In this document: one piece after another, positions 1 to 8,572 of the stretch
Layout: each line of letters begins with the position of its first letter
Position numbering within the stretch: position 1 is the stretch's first letter
From: Winogradskyella sp.
Lineage (GTDB): Bacteria; Bacteroidota; Bacteroidia; Flavobacteriales; Flavobacteriaceae
Reading direction: 5' to 3'
NCBI RefSeq assembly: GCF_025210595.1
Contig: NZ_JAOARH010000051.1
Location: 1 to 42,590, forward strand
DNA: 42,590 nucleotides
Notes under the pieces: model-generated
Database searches by the model: none
Seen by the model: the letters and a program-made list of their open reading frames with translations, nothing else
Told to the model about the DNA's origin: nothing
Program-made: the position numbers and the translations under genes

Positions 1-1308
1 ACCGACTTTGTTTTCGCCAACAGCCAAATGATTTTTTAATACTAAAACTGTATTTAGCTTAGACAAAATTATGGCAGGATAATACCCAGAGAGAAAAGTT
101 ACTGCCAGAAGTAACACTACCACACCAACAATAACAATAGGTTCACTTAACAACTGAATACTTAAATCTTGTGGCACAAAATCTACAAACGCAGATTGTA
201 TTAACCATTGCGCTAAGCCTAAAGATATTATAGCTGCTACAATAACTAACAAAAAGGTTTCGCCTAAAAATTGAGCAATTAATTGCTTTCTAGAACTTCC
301 TAAGGTTTTTCTAATTCCAATTTCTTTGGCACGTTGTGTAGCTTGAGCCGTATTTAAATTAATAAAATTAATGCAACCTAAAAGCAATAAAAACCCAGCG
401 ATAAGCGCTAAATTTCTTAGTAATGCTTTACTAGCTTGTCCACGATCCCAATCGTAAATACCATATTTTTCATTAAAATGAATATCGCTTAACGGTTGTA
501 GCGTAAATTGTCGTGTTTCACCATAAGCTTTAGATTCTTCATCTAAATGTGCCTCTGCCAATGCATCTAAGGCTGTTTGAATTTGCTCAAAATTGGCATT
601 AGCAGTTGTTTTCACATACAATTGCGAGTTAGAATTTGTAGCATTCCAATTTTGTTCTAAAATTTGCTCACGCATTGATGTTTGAAGCAAGGTTGGTCTA
701 GAAATAAATTCCTGAAACACAAAATCTGTTCGTCCTTTTAGATGCTCTACAACTCCAGTTACTTTGATAGGTATGGAATCGTTATACATGAGTGATTTTC
801 CAATAATTTCTGTAGGCTCTAATTTTGGAAAATATAGTTTTGCTCTTGTAGTTGTTAATACAACTGTATTAGGTTTTGAAAGTGCTAAAATAGCATCACC
901 AGCAATGAAATTATAATTAAACATTTCAAAATACTCAGGATCAGTATAGATGACTTGACTAGGCCATTTAAAAACCGTAGCATCTTCAAGATTCTCAACT
1001 TTTGAAGGCCGTTCTATATAAAACCCACTTATAACTTCAAAATTGGTATTATCTTTTATTGCATTTTCGAGCGCTAAGGTTACACCTGAATTATGGTACA
1101 TACCATCTGGCTCATCAAAATCCGTAACCACTCTATAAATGCGTTCTCCATCTTTATGAAAATTATCAAAAGTATAATCGTAATAAATCATTAAACCCAT
1201 TACAAACGATGCACTTAAACCAATAGTGATTCCAATGATATTTATTAGAGAAAACGCCTTGTTTTTCATAAGGTTTCTCCATGCTATTTTGAAATAATTT
1301 TTAATCAT
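1..1308 (-). CDS. FtsX/MacB-like ABC transporter permease, third of three tandem copies (partial)
   Basis: The frame opens at the ATG at 1308 (protein begins MIKNYFKIAWRNLMKNKAFS) and stays open for 436 codons to the window edge, so the C-terminal half is missing. Visible parts are the N-terminal cytoplasmic amphipathic stretch, a first membrane segment near residues 20-42, a large extracytoplasmic MacB_PCD-like region, and the first part of the FtsX membrane bundle with the motif RAKEIGIRKTLGSSRKQL near residues 330-350. The start closely matches the two permeases upstream (NYFKIA.RNL..NK), so this is a tandem paralogue. It is the distal gene of the minus-strand operon with HlyD-type adaptor and ATPase and probably exports a peptide, lipid or drug. 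The substrate cannot be told from sequence. Confidence 0.9.
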   Translation of the reverse strand, partial: MIKNYFKIAWRNLMKNKAFSLINIIGITIGLSASFVMGLMIYYDYTFDNFHKDGERIYRVVTDFDEPDGMYHNSGVTLALENAIKDNTNFEVISGFYIERPSKVENLEDATVFKWPSQVIYTDPEYFEMFNYNFIAGDAILALSKPNTVVLTTTRAKLYFPKLEPTEIIGKSLMYNDSIPIKVTGVVEHLKGRTDFVFQEFISRPTLLQTSMREQILEQNWNATNSNSQLYVKTTANANFEQIQTALDALAEAHLDEESKAYGETRQFTLQPLSDIHFNEKYGIYDWDRGQASKALLRNLALIAGFLLLLGCINFINLNTAQATQRAKEIGIRKTLGSSRKQLIAQFLGETFLLVIVAAIISLGLAQWLIQSAFVDFVPQDLSIQLLSEPIVIVGVVVLLLAVTFLSGYYPAIILSKLNTVLVLKNHLAVGENKVG

Positions 1309-1370
1309 GATTAACGATTTATGATTGATGATTTTCAAGTTCAATTATAATTTCATCTTCGTTCTCAATC

Positions 1371-3797
1371 CTATTCAGCTCGTAATGATTTTACAGGATT
1401 AGCAATAGCAGATTTTATAGTTTTATAACTAATAGATAGTAATACCATTGCAAATACCACCAAAATAGGAAACACAAACAACCAAACATTAACATCAATC
1501 TTATTAGCAAAGTTGTTGAGCCATTTGTTAACCAATAAATATGTAATTGGCACACTAATGAGCACTGAGATTAATACTGTTTTTACAAAGTCTCTGGAAA
1601 GTAATATGAGTATGGCTGTAGTACTTGCACCAACAACTTTTCGTATACCAATTTCTTTTTGTCTTTTGGCTACTGCAAATGATGCTAATCCTAACAAGCC
1701 TAAACAAGCAATAAGGATAGAAATTATAGTAAGAATCATGAATACACTTTTAAAACGGTCTTCTATCTTATATTGATTGTCATATTCTTGATCCATAAAA
1801 AATGATGAAAATGCTGCACCAGGATACACCTCAGCAAAAATTTGCTCTACAAAAGCTAAATTGTCTTGAGGCGAACCACTAGTAAATTGTACAGAAGCTA
1901 AACTTCTAAAGGTGTTACTAAAAATATGAATCATTGGTAGCATTGGTGATTTTGGCGATAACTGGTGGTAATCATTAACTACACCTTTAATCGTCCATTC
2001 ATTGCCCCAAAATGCTAGCTTTTTACCAATAGCTTCATCTGTGTTTGTAATATTCCAACGGCTTAAGGCTTCTTTATTAACAAGTACTTCAGATTTTTGA
2101 GGTGTTGAATTTTCATCAAAATTAGCGCCAGAAAGTAACTCTAAATTCAACAATGGCACATAATCATTATCCACAAAAGTGAGATAAAAATTGTGGTATT
2201 TATCTGGTGTTGTTCCTGTGATATGAATATCGGCTGTTGTTGTAAGTGCACTAGAAGGTAAACCAGGTACAGTGTGCGATAAAGACACTGTTTTCACATT
2301 AGAATTAGCTACTAATTTTTGTTTAAATGCTGAATAATTTGCTGTAGCATTTTTAGCTGGTGATTCAATTACAATACTGTTTTCAACATTAATACCTTTA
2401 TCTAGATCTCGTATAAAATCGAGCTGTTGATTTACTGTAAACGTTTGAATCAATAAAATAATGGTAATAGCAAATTGAAATACCACTAAGCCTTTTCGTA
2501 AGAGATTGCCTTTTAAGGAATGTGAAAAATCTCCTTTAAGAACGGTCGAAGTCTTAAATGATGATAACACAAAAGCTGGATAAAATCCTGAAAGTAATCC
2601 GCCTAAAATCACAAATAAAAGCAGTAACAACCAAAAAGAAACACTTTTAAATATTGCAAACTGTTCAGGAAGTCCAGACAAGCCGATAAAATTAGATTTT
2701 ACCATAGCAACAATACCAATTGCAATACCAGCAGCAATACTATTTAAGACTAAAGATTCTACCAAAAATTGTAAGCGCAACTGCGATTTTGTTGAGCCCA
2801 ACACTTTCTTTACACCAACTTCTTTAGCTCTATCTAAAGCTTTTGCTGTAGTTAGATTTATATAATTGACAAAAGCACTAACTATAATTAAAATAGAAAC
2901 TACAAAAAGAAAGAATACAGCATTGGCATCACCATTGGTTTCTGGCTCAAAAGTTTTATGCGAATACAAATGAATATCTGTTATTTTTTGACCAACAATG
3001 GCTTCGCTTTCAATTTTTTCTTCAGCGATTAAGCGTTTGTTAAAAGCGTGTAATGAACTTTCAAAATTTTTATACTTAGCTCCTTCAGCAAGCTGTACGT
3101 ACATGTAAGAGTTATTGTTGCTCCAATTATCTTTACGTTCACCATGTCTGCTCACCATCTGTGGATCTGCATACATCGTTGAATACGAAATAAGCATATC
3201 AAATTTAAGATGTGTATTTGGTGGACTATCATGTGTAACGCCGACAATATTATATAGAATAGTACCTCCTGCTTTTGAAGACTTTAATACTTCACCAACC
3301 ACATCTGTACGATTAAAATACTTAAGTGCTAGAGACTCGGTAACAACTGCTTCATTTGGTTTTTGAAATAAGTTGGTTGCATTACCATGTATTAATTTAT
3401 AATTAAACATGTCAAAAAAATCGGCATCAACAGCATAAAGTTCTTTCATAAGAAATTCCTTTTCACCAACTTGAATCGGTGAATAAGGCTCACCTATAGC
3501 ATAAGCTCTCGTGTATTTTTCAACTTCAGAAAGTTCATCTTTAATTCTTGGCCCAACAGATGGATACACTTCACAATCTTCTGTAGTGACCGTATTTCCT
3601 GTTAAATAATTTAAAGTAAGTCTTACAACATTATTGGCTTTTGGATTTTCAGCTTCATAACTTTTTTCAAACTGAACATAAAGCACAATGAGTAAGGTAA
3701 TAGCAAAACCGGTTGACAATCCAACTAGATTAATAAAGGTTAAGCCTTTGTTTCGTAATAGATTCCTTATTGCTATTTTAAAATAATTTCTAATCAT
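1371..3797 (-). CDS. FtsX/MacB-like ABC transporter permease
   Basis: 808 residues, the usual length for Bacteroidetes permeases that carry two FtsX modules. In order: N-terminal TM near residues 18-42, extracytoplasmic MacB_PCD-like domain to about 285, three TM segments (about 290-410) starting after the RAKEVGVKKVLGSTKSQLRL loop, a second TM and periplasmic domain (430-670), and a final three-TM FtsX bundle with RQKEIGIRKVVGAS near 700. The two repeated KEIG..K.(L/V)G loops are the coupling segments that contact the ATPase in this family. It is separated from the preceding permease by 61 bp. The ATPase encoded upstream in the operon is the probable energy source. Substrate unknown. Confidence 0.93.
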   Translation of the reverse strand: MIRNYFKIAIRNLLRNKGLTFINLVGLSTGFAITLLIVLYVQFEKSYEAENPKANNVVRLTLNYLTGNTVTTEDCEVYPSVGPRIKDELSEVEKYTRAYAIGEPYSPIQVGEKEFLMKELYAVDADFFDMFNYKLIHGNATNLFQKPNEAVVTESLALKYFNRTDVVGEVLKSSKAGGTILYNIVGVTHDSPPNTHLKFDMLISYSTMYADPQMVSRHGERKDNWSNNNSYMYVQLAEGAKYKNFESSLHAFNKRLIAEEKIESEAIVGQKITDIHLYSHKTFEPETNGDANAVFFLFVVSILIIVSAFVNYINLTTAKALDRAKEVGVKKVLGSTKSQLRLQFLVESLVLNSIAAGIAIGIVAMVKSNFIGLSGLPEQFAIFKSVSFWLLLLLFVILGGLLSGFYPAFVLSSFKTSTVLKGDFSHSLKGNLLRKGLVVFQFAITIILLIQTFTVNQQLDFIRDLDKGINVENSIVIESPAKNATANYSAFKQKLVANSNVKTVSLSHTVPGLPSSALTTTADIHITGTTPDKYHNFYLTFVDNDYVPLLNLELLSGANFDENSTPQKSEVLVNKEALSRWNITNTDEAIGKKLAFWGNEWTIKGVVNDYHQLSPKSPMLPMIHIFSNTFRSLASVQFTSGSPQDNLAFVEQIFAEVYPGAAFSSFFMDQEYDNQYKIEDRFKSVFMILTIISILIACLGLLGLASFAVAKRQKEIGIRKVVGASTTAILILLSRDFVKTVLISVLISVPITYLLVNKWLNNFANKIDVNVWLFVFPILVVFAMVLLSISYKTIKSAIANPVKSLRAE

Positions 3798-3858
3798 GAT
3801 TTACGATTGTTAATTTTTAAGTTCGATTTCGGTATCATCTTCGTCTTCAGCTTCATCC

Positions 3859-6258
3859 CTATTCCGTACGTAATGATTTCACAGGATTTGCTGTTGCTGC
3901 CTTTATAGCCTGAAAACTAACCGTTATTAAGGTGATGATTAATGCACCAAAACAAGCAATGGCAAACACATCCCAACCTACAGAAGTTCTATAAGTAAAT
4001 TTCTGTAACCATTGGCTCATAACATAATAAGCAATAGGTGACGCTACCAGAAGTGCAATGGTTACCAACGCAATAAAGTCTTTGGATAACAACAACCATA
4101 ACTGACTAATAGAAGCACCTAATACTTTTCTAACACCTATTTCTTTTGTACGCTGTTCTGCCACATAAGATGCCAGACCAAACAATCCTAAACAACTTAT
4201 AAAAATGGCCAAGATCGTAAACACTCTTGCCAAGCTAGCAATACGTTCTTCTGCTCTAAATTTCCTACCATATTCTTCATCAACAAATTGATAATCAAAA
4301 GGTGTATCTGGAAAATTCTTTTTAAAAACACTTTCAATAAGCGATAAGCTTTCACTAGTGCTTTTTTGAGGATTAAGTCTTAAGTTGTAGAATGAGATAT
4401 TACCAAATCTATCAAATTCATACATAGCTTGCTTAACAGGTTCATAAGGTGATTGTACAATCATGTCATCAATAACACCAATGATTTTCATTGGCACGAA
4501 GTCCTCTTCTACATCACTAGATTTTATATATTTTCCTATTGGATTTTGAATACCCATGTGCTTAAGAGCTGTTTTATTAAGAATAACTGCATTAGAATCT
4601 GTAGCAAATTCTCGCGAAAAACCACGACCTTCAATAAGTCTTAGTCCTAGTGTTTTTACAAAATCATAACTCACAGATGTATACGCTAAATCTTCCTGAA
4701 GCCCTTCTGGCTTTCCTTCCCAAGTATAACCACTGCGATTAGACCATACACTTGTTGTTGGACTACTCATGGTTGTCATACTAACCGCACCACCAGAAGC
4801 CAAAAACTGGTTTCGCATCGTTTCTTGCTTACCATCAAACTCAGAGCTCATCACAGGAATTTGAATTAAGCCCTTTTTATCATATCCAGTTGGTCTATCC
4901 TTACTAAATTGAATCTGATTCATAACTACCAAAGTGCCAATAATTAAGGCTATGGAAACCGTAAATTGTGTTACCACAAGAATTTTTCTTGGCAAAGACG
5001 AATAACGACCTGCTTTAAACGTACCCTTTAAGACTGCAACTGGATTAAAGGATGACAAGTACAAAGCAGGATAACTTCCCGACAGAAATGCAGTAATTAA
5101 TATGAATAGTAATGAAAACAACCAAAACCCAACATTTGTCCAAGGAAAAATGATAGACTTACTAGCTAGATTATTGAACCCATTTAAACTTACAAGTACA
5201 ATACAAACTGCTAGAATAAACGCCAATACTACGATTAGGAATGACTCTGTTAAAAATTGAAATATAAGTTGCCCACGTTGAGAGCCAATTGATTTTCTAA
5301 TCCCTACTTCCGTGGCACGCTTTTCGGAACGTGCTGTACTTAAATTTATGAAGTTGATACAAGCTAGTAATAAAATAAAAGTGCCTATAACTCCAAAAAG
5401 CCATACATTTTCAATACGTCCTCCAGACTGTACACCATTTTCATAACTATTTCGCAAATACCAATCTTTCATAGGAAGCAAGAACATTTCAGGATTGTAT
5501 TCTACCAAACCGGGCGCGTTTATTTTTTTAACATCAACAATCTTAGACGTTACCGCATCCATTGTGGTATTCTCATTAATCTGCACAAAAAGCTGAAAAG
5601 AATTATTATCCCATTGGTCTCTAGCATTTCTTACCCAATCTTGTGTTGTTATATAGAATTCCCAAGACATAATAAATTCCATAGCACTAAAAAAATTGCC
5701 TTCTGGAATATCCTTGTATATGCCTGAAACAATTAAATCATGTGCATTGTTAACTTTTATTGTTTTACCAATGGCATTTTCAGAATTAAATAGTGCCTTA
5801 GATGTAGACTCAGATATCATTATCGAATTCATATCATCCAAACCATTCTTAACACCTTCAATAATTTCTAAATTCCATAAATCTGGCGCACCTTTTTGCA
5901 TGGCGTAACCAGTCGTATAAATATTAGTTTCACCAAATTTTAAATATCTAGGTTGCTCCCATGACGACATTACAATGTGTTTAAAATTATCGGCATACTG
6001 CTCACGCAATGCAAACTCTAAAGGCCTTGGGATTGCTGGACCAGTACCAATATCACCATTCCAAGTTTGATGCTGATAGATAATGGCCGTTGTATCCTTA
6101 TCTTCAAAATAACTATTGTAGCTAAGCTCGTCGTAAATCCAAAGCCCAATAAGCATGGTCGCAGCCATCCCAATAGCTAATCCAGAAATATTAATAAATG
6201 AATACACCTTATTTTTAAGTAGGTTTCTAAATGCTATTTTGAAATAATTTTTGAGCAT
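3859..6258 (-). CDS. FtsX/MacB-like ABC transporter permease
   Basis: 799 residues with the same plan as its neighbour: N-terminal TM (about 18-42), MacB_PCD-like periplasmic domain, FtsX bundle near 285-400 following KRATEVGIRKSIGSQRGQL, a second periplasmic domain, and a C-terminal FtsX bundle after RTKEIGVRKVLGASISQL. It is the first permease after the ATPase gene, from which it is separated by 160 bp containing a long inverted repeat. The presence of three non-identical permeases with a single ATPase suggests that they either form alternative complexes or handle different substrates with a shared motor; that is inference. Confidence 0.93.
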   Translation of the reverse strand: MLKNYFKIAFRNLLKNKVYSFINISGLAIGMAATMLIGLWIYDELSYNSYFEDKDTTAIIYQHQTWNGDIGTGPAIPRPLEFALREQYADNFKHIVMSSWEQPRYLKFGETNIYTTGYAMQKGAPDLWNLEIIEGVKNGLDDMNSIMISESTSKALFNSENAIGKTIKVNNAHDLIVSGIYKDIPEGNFFSAMEFIMSWEFYITTQDWVRNARDQWDNNSFQLFVQINENTTMDAVTSKIVDVKKINAPGLVEYNPEMFLLPMKDWYLRNSYENGVQSGGRIENVWLFGVIGTFILLLACINFINLSTARSEKRATEVGIRKSIGSQRGQLIFQFLTESFLIVVLAFILAVCIVLVSLNGFNNLASKSIIFPWTNVGFWLFSLLFILITAFLSGSYPALYLSSFNPVAVLKGTFKAGRYSSLPRKILVVTQFTVSIALIIGTLVVMNQIQFSKDRPTGYDKKGLIQIPVMSSEFDGKQETMRNQFLASGGAVSMTTMSSPTTSVWSNRSGYTWEGKPEGLQEDLAYTSVSYDFVKTLGLRLIEGRGFSREFATDSNAVILNKTALKHMGIQNPIGKYIKSSDVEEDFVPMKIIGVIDDMIVQSPYEPVKQAMYEFDRFGNISFYNLRLNPQKSTSESLSLIESVFKKNFPDTPFDYQFVDEEYGRKFRAEERIASLARVFTILAIFISCLGLFGLASYVAEQRTKEIGVRKVLGASISQLWLLLSKDFIALVTIALLVASPIAYYVMSQWLQKFTYRTSVGWDVFAIACFGALIITLITVSFQAIKAATANPVKSLRTE

Positions 6259-6333
6259 GGTTTCTTTAAATTACTGTCCGTTTTTTGATTTATTCACCAA
6301 AGTTTTAGCGAAAGTGAATTGTTGTGGCTGCAA

Positions 6334-6380
6334 CACTTCAGTATATTTTAACCGATTAGCTGGAAAATAATACTGAAGTG
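6334..6380 (-). repeat. Long inverted repeat between ATPase and first permease gene
   Basis: CACTTCAGTAT at 6334-6344 is exactly complementary to ATACTGAAGTG at 6370-6380, and the stem can continue with ATTTT/AAAAT past one bulged base, giving about 16 bp around a 15-20 nt loop. It lies in the only long gap inside the operon (6259-6418). No T-run follows on the transcribed strand, so it does not look like a full terminator; an RNA stability or partial-termination element that sets ATPase:permease ratio is possible. Confidence 0.6.
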
Positions 6381-6418
6381 CATTCACCTAACTGATTGAT
6401 TTTGATTGATGATCATTT

Positions 6419-7105
6419 TTATGCTAAAATGTTTTCTGTAACTTTTTGACCATCTAACATTCTAATAATGCGATGACTATACTTAGCATCATGCTCACTA
6501 TGCGTTACCATAATGATTGTTGTACCTGCTTCATTAAGATCTATAAGCAAATCCATAACCTCATTTCCATTTGTACTGTCTAAGTTTCCTGTTGGTTCAT
6601 CAGCTAAGATTAATTTAGGATTATTAACAACTGCTCTTGCTACGGCTACACGCTGTTGTTGACCTCCAGATAATTGCTGTGGAAAATGGTTTCTACGATG
6701 CATTATTTGCATTTTTTCTAACACAGCTTCAACTTTATTTTTTCGCTCAGCTGGTTTTACACCTGTATAGATTAATGGTAGCTCAACATTTTCGAAAACA
6801 GTAAGCTCATCGATAAGATTAAAACTTTGAAACACAAAACCTATGTTGTGTTTGCGTAATTCTGAACGCTTGCGTTCGTTATAACCAGCAACCTCCGTTC
6901 CGTTAAACATAAAGCTACCACCATCAGGATCATCTAAGAGCCCCAAAATATTTAGCAGTGTAGATTTACCACAGCCTGATGGCCCCATGATGGCAACAAA
7001 TTCACCTTCCTTTACATCAAAAGATAATTTGTTGAGCGCTATGGTCTGAACCTCTTCAGTTTTGTAAAACTTCTCTAAATCGGTAATTTGTATCATTGTA
7101 TTCAT
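6419..7105 (-). CDS. ABC transporter ATP-binding protein (MacB/LolD-type)
   Basis: 228 residues, a complete single nucleotide-binding domain. Walker A GPSGCGKST is at 41-49, Q-loop Q93, signature LSGGQQQR at 145-152, Walker B LILADE at 165-170 with catalytic E170, D-loop GNLD, and H-loop H202 in VTHSEH. The sequence around the signature is typical of the LolD/MacB/FtsE branch that drives FtsX-type permeases mechanotransmission-style. It lies 20 bp downstream of the adaptor gene and upstream of three permeases, as expected for a tripartite exporter. M4 is an alternative start; the first ATG is kept because it is preceded by an A-rich leader. Confidence 0.96.
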   Translation of the reverse strand: MNTMIQITDLEKFYKTEEVQTIALNKLSFDVKEGEFVAIMGPSGCGKSTLLNILGLLDDPDGGSFMFNGTEVAGYNERKRSELRKHNIGFVFQSFNLIDELTVFENVELPLIYTGVKPAERKNKVEAVLEKMQIMHRRNHFPQQLSGGQQQRVAVARAVVNNPKLILADEPTGNLDSTNGNEVMDLLIDLNEAGTTIIMVTHSEHDAKYSHRIIRMLDGQKVTENILA

Positions 7106-7125
7106 TTTTTAATTGATTGTCTCTG

Positions 7126-8376
7126 TTATTTCAATATTAGTTCTTCAACATCACCAAAAGAGTCGTAGCTAGATGTAACGACTTTATCTCCTGGATTTAA
7201 GCCTTCAAGAACTTCATAATATTCTGTGTTTTGACTTCCTAACCTTACATTTACTTTATAAGCAGTGTTTCCGTCTTCACTTATTTTATACATCCAGTTA
7301 CCACCTGTTTTTTGAAAAAATCCTCCTTTGGCTACTAATAAGGCTTCTTTCTCTGCACTTAAAGCTACACGTATTTGTAAATTTTGCCCTCTTCTAATGC
7401 CTTCTGGAACTTCACCTTCAAATTTCATATCTACTTGAAAACGTCCATTATTGACTTGCGTAAACACTTTCTTTATCACTAATGTGTATGTTTTATTATT
7501 AAGTTTAAAAGTTCCTGTTTGTCCATTGTATATTCTAGAGATGTAGTGCTCATCAATATCTACTCTTACTTTATAAGCACTTGTAACATCTACCTGACCT
7601 AATCGAGTTCCTTTAGTAATAGATTGTCCAATCTCAGCATCTAAGGATGTTAATTGACCATCTATTGGTGCACGCACTACAAGATCACCTACCTTTTTGC
7701 GCATTAACTCTAAAGCACTTTGCGTTCTGGCGTATGAACTCTTAGCTTGATTAATTTCAAGTCTAGAAGAAATTGAATCTTCTGAAAGCACTTGCTTAGC
7801 AAGCTTCATACGTTCTTTTTGATAATCAAAATTATTCTTAGAAGATTCGTAATCCATTCTACCAATCGCTCCTTTATCATATAAGCGTTTATTCAGATTG
7901 TATACACGTTCAGCTTCTATTAAACTATTCTCTACATCAGTAAATTGGTTTTGTCTATTAATTGTATTTTGACGTGCGGCATTTTGCGAAATCTGCATTT
8001 GAGTCAATAGATTATAAACTGAAGTTTCTTGATTAACTAAACTTAATTCTAAATCTGTATTGGATAAACGCAAAATTGGTTCACCCTTTTTCATCATAGC
8101 ACCATCTTCTACAAATTTTTCTTCTACACGACCGCCTTCTAAAGCATCTAAATAAATAGTAGTAATAGGAAGTACTATTCCATTCACAGGAATATTTTCT
8201 TGAAAAATATCTTTTGCTACGGTATGGATAGAAATACGTTCTTTTTCTACATTCAATTTAGAGCCACCTGATGTATTTACAATTACATAAGTAATCAATG
8301 CAATAATTGCCAAAATACCAGCTATAAGCCCTAGCTTTTTACTTGAGAATTTTTTCTTTTGAATTGGTACGTCCAT
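7126..8376 (-). CDS. HlyD/MacA-type periplasmic adaptor (membrane fusion protein)
   Basis: 416 residues from the ATG at 8376 (MDVPIQKKKFSSKKLG). An in-frame TTG at 8421 would add 15 residues but overlaps the putative promoter, so it is rejected. One N-terminal TM is near residues 16-35. A lipoyl half motif (VEEKFVEDGAMMKKGEPILRL) is followed by a long coiled-coil hairpin (about 110-225), the second lipoyl half (VVRAPIDGQLTSLDAEIGQ) and beta-barrel/membrane-proximal domains. It should bridge the FtsX permeases to an outer-membrane channel; no TolC-like gene is in this window. First gene of the minus-strand export operon and transcribed divergently from the sigma-54 regulator. Confidence 0.95.
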   Translation of the reverse strand: MDVPIQKKKFSSKKLGLIAGILAIIALITYVIVNTSGGSKLNVEKERISIHTVAKDIFQENIPVNGIVLPITTIYLDALEGGRVEEKFVEDGAMMKKGEPILRLSNTDLELSLVNQETSVYNLLTQMQISQNAARQNTINRQNQFTDVENSLIEAERVYNLNKRLYDKGAIGRMDYESSKNNFDYQKERMKLAKQVLSEDSISSRLEINQAKSSYARTQSALELMRKKVGDLVVRAPIDGQLTSLDAEIGQSITKGTRLGQVDVTSAYKVRVDIDEHYISRIYNGQTGTFKLNNKTYTLVIKKVFTQVNNGRFQVDMKFEGEVPEGIRRGQNLQIRVALSAEKEALLVAKGGFFQKTGGNWMYKISEDGNTAYKVNVRLGSQNTEYYEVLEGLNPGDKVVTSSYDSFGDVEELILK

Positions 8377-8405
8377 TTTTATTTTTTTATGACACTTATT
8401 ATATA

Positions 8406-8420
8406 GTGAAGATGATGCCA
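8406..8420 (-). promoter_or_regulatory. Possible sigma-54 -24/-12 promoter of the export operon
   Basis: On the minus strand the sequence TGGCATCATCTTCAC keeps the -24 element (TGGCA) and places a C at the position of the -12 GC doublet with correct spacing, 30 bp before the ATG at 8376. The -12 box is poor (TCAC instead of TTGC). No TAnnTTTG -7 box is visible for this operon, and the divergent gene encodes a sigma-54 activator, which is why I list it. Weak evidence. Confidence 0.3.
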
Positions 8421-8427
8421 AAAAAAC

Positions 8428-8450
8428 AAATCACTAACAATCAGTGATTT
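8428..8450. promoter_or_regulatory. Perfect inverted repeat in the divergent control region
   Basis: AAATCACT (8428-8435), 7-nt spacer, AGTGATTT (8443-8450). It lies just upstream of the candidate -24 box of the export operon. It may be an activator or repressor site. On the minus strand it is followed by a T7 run and so also resembles a terminator, but no minus-strand gene ends here. Confidence 0.5.
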
Positions 8451-8470
8451 AAAATTTACTTATAAAAACA

Positions 8471-8495
8471 AAAGTGTCCGTTTTTGATACACTTT
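8471..8495. promoter_or_regulatory. Candidate upstream activator site for the NtrC-type regulator
   Basis: AAAGTGT (8471-8477), 11-nt spacer, ACACTTT (8489-8495): perfect 7-bp arms. It is about 55-75 bp upstream of the candidate -24/-12 element, the normal range for a bacterial enhancer-binding protein. A related half site ACACTCTT lies at 8510-8517. Inferred to be bound by the regulator encoded at 8573. Confidence 0.4.
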
Positions 8496-8572
8496 ATGTT
8501 CGAATATGTACACTCTTAAAAGACCAAAAAAATTATTTTCATAAGCAGTCTATATATCGTAATATTGTATAG

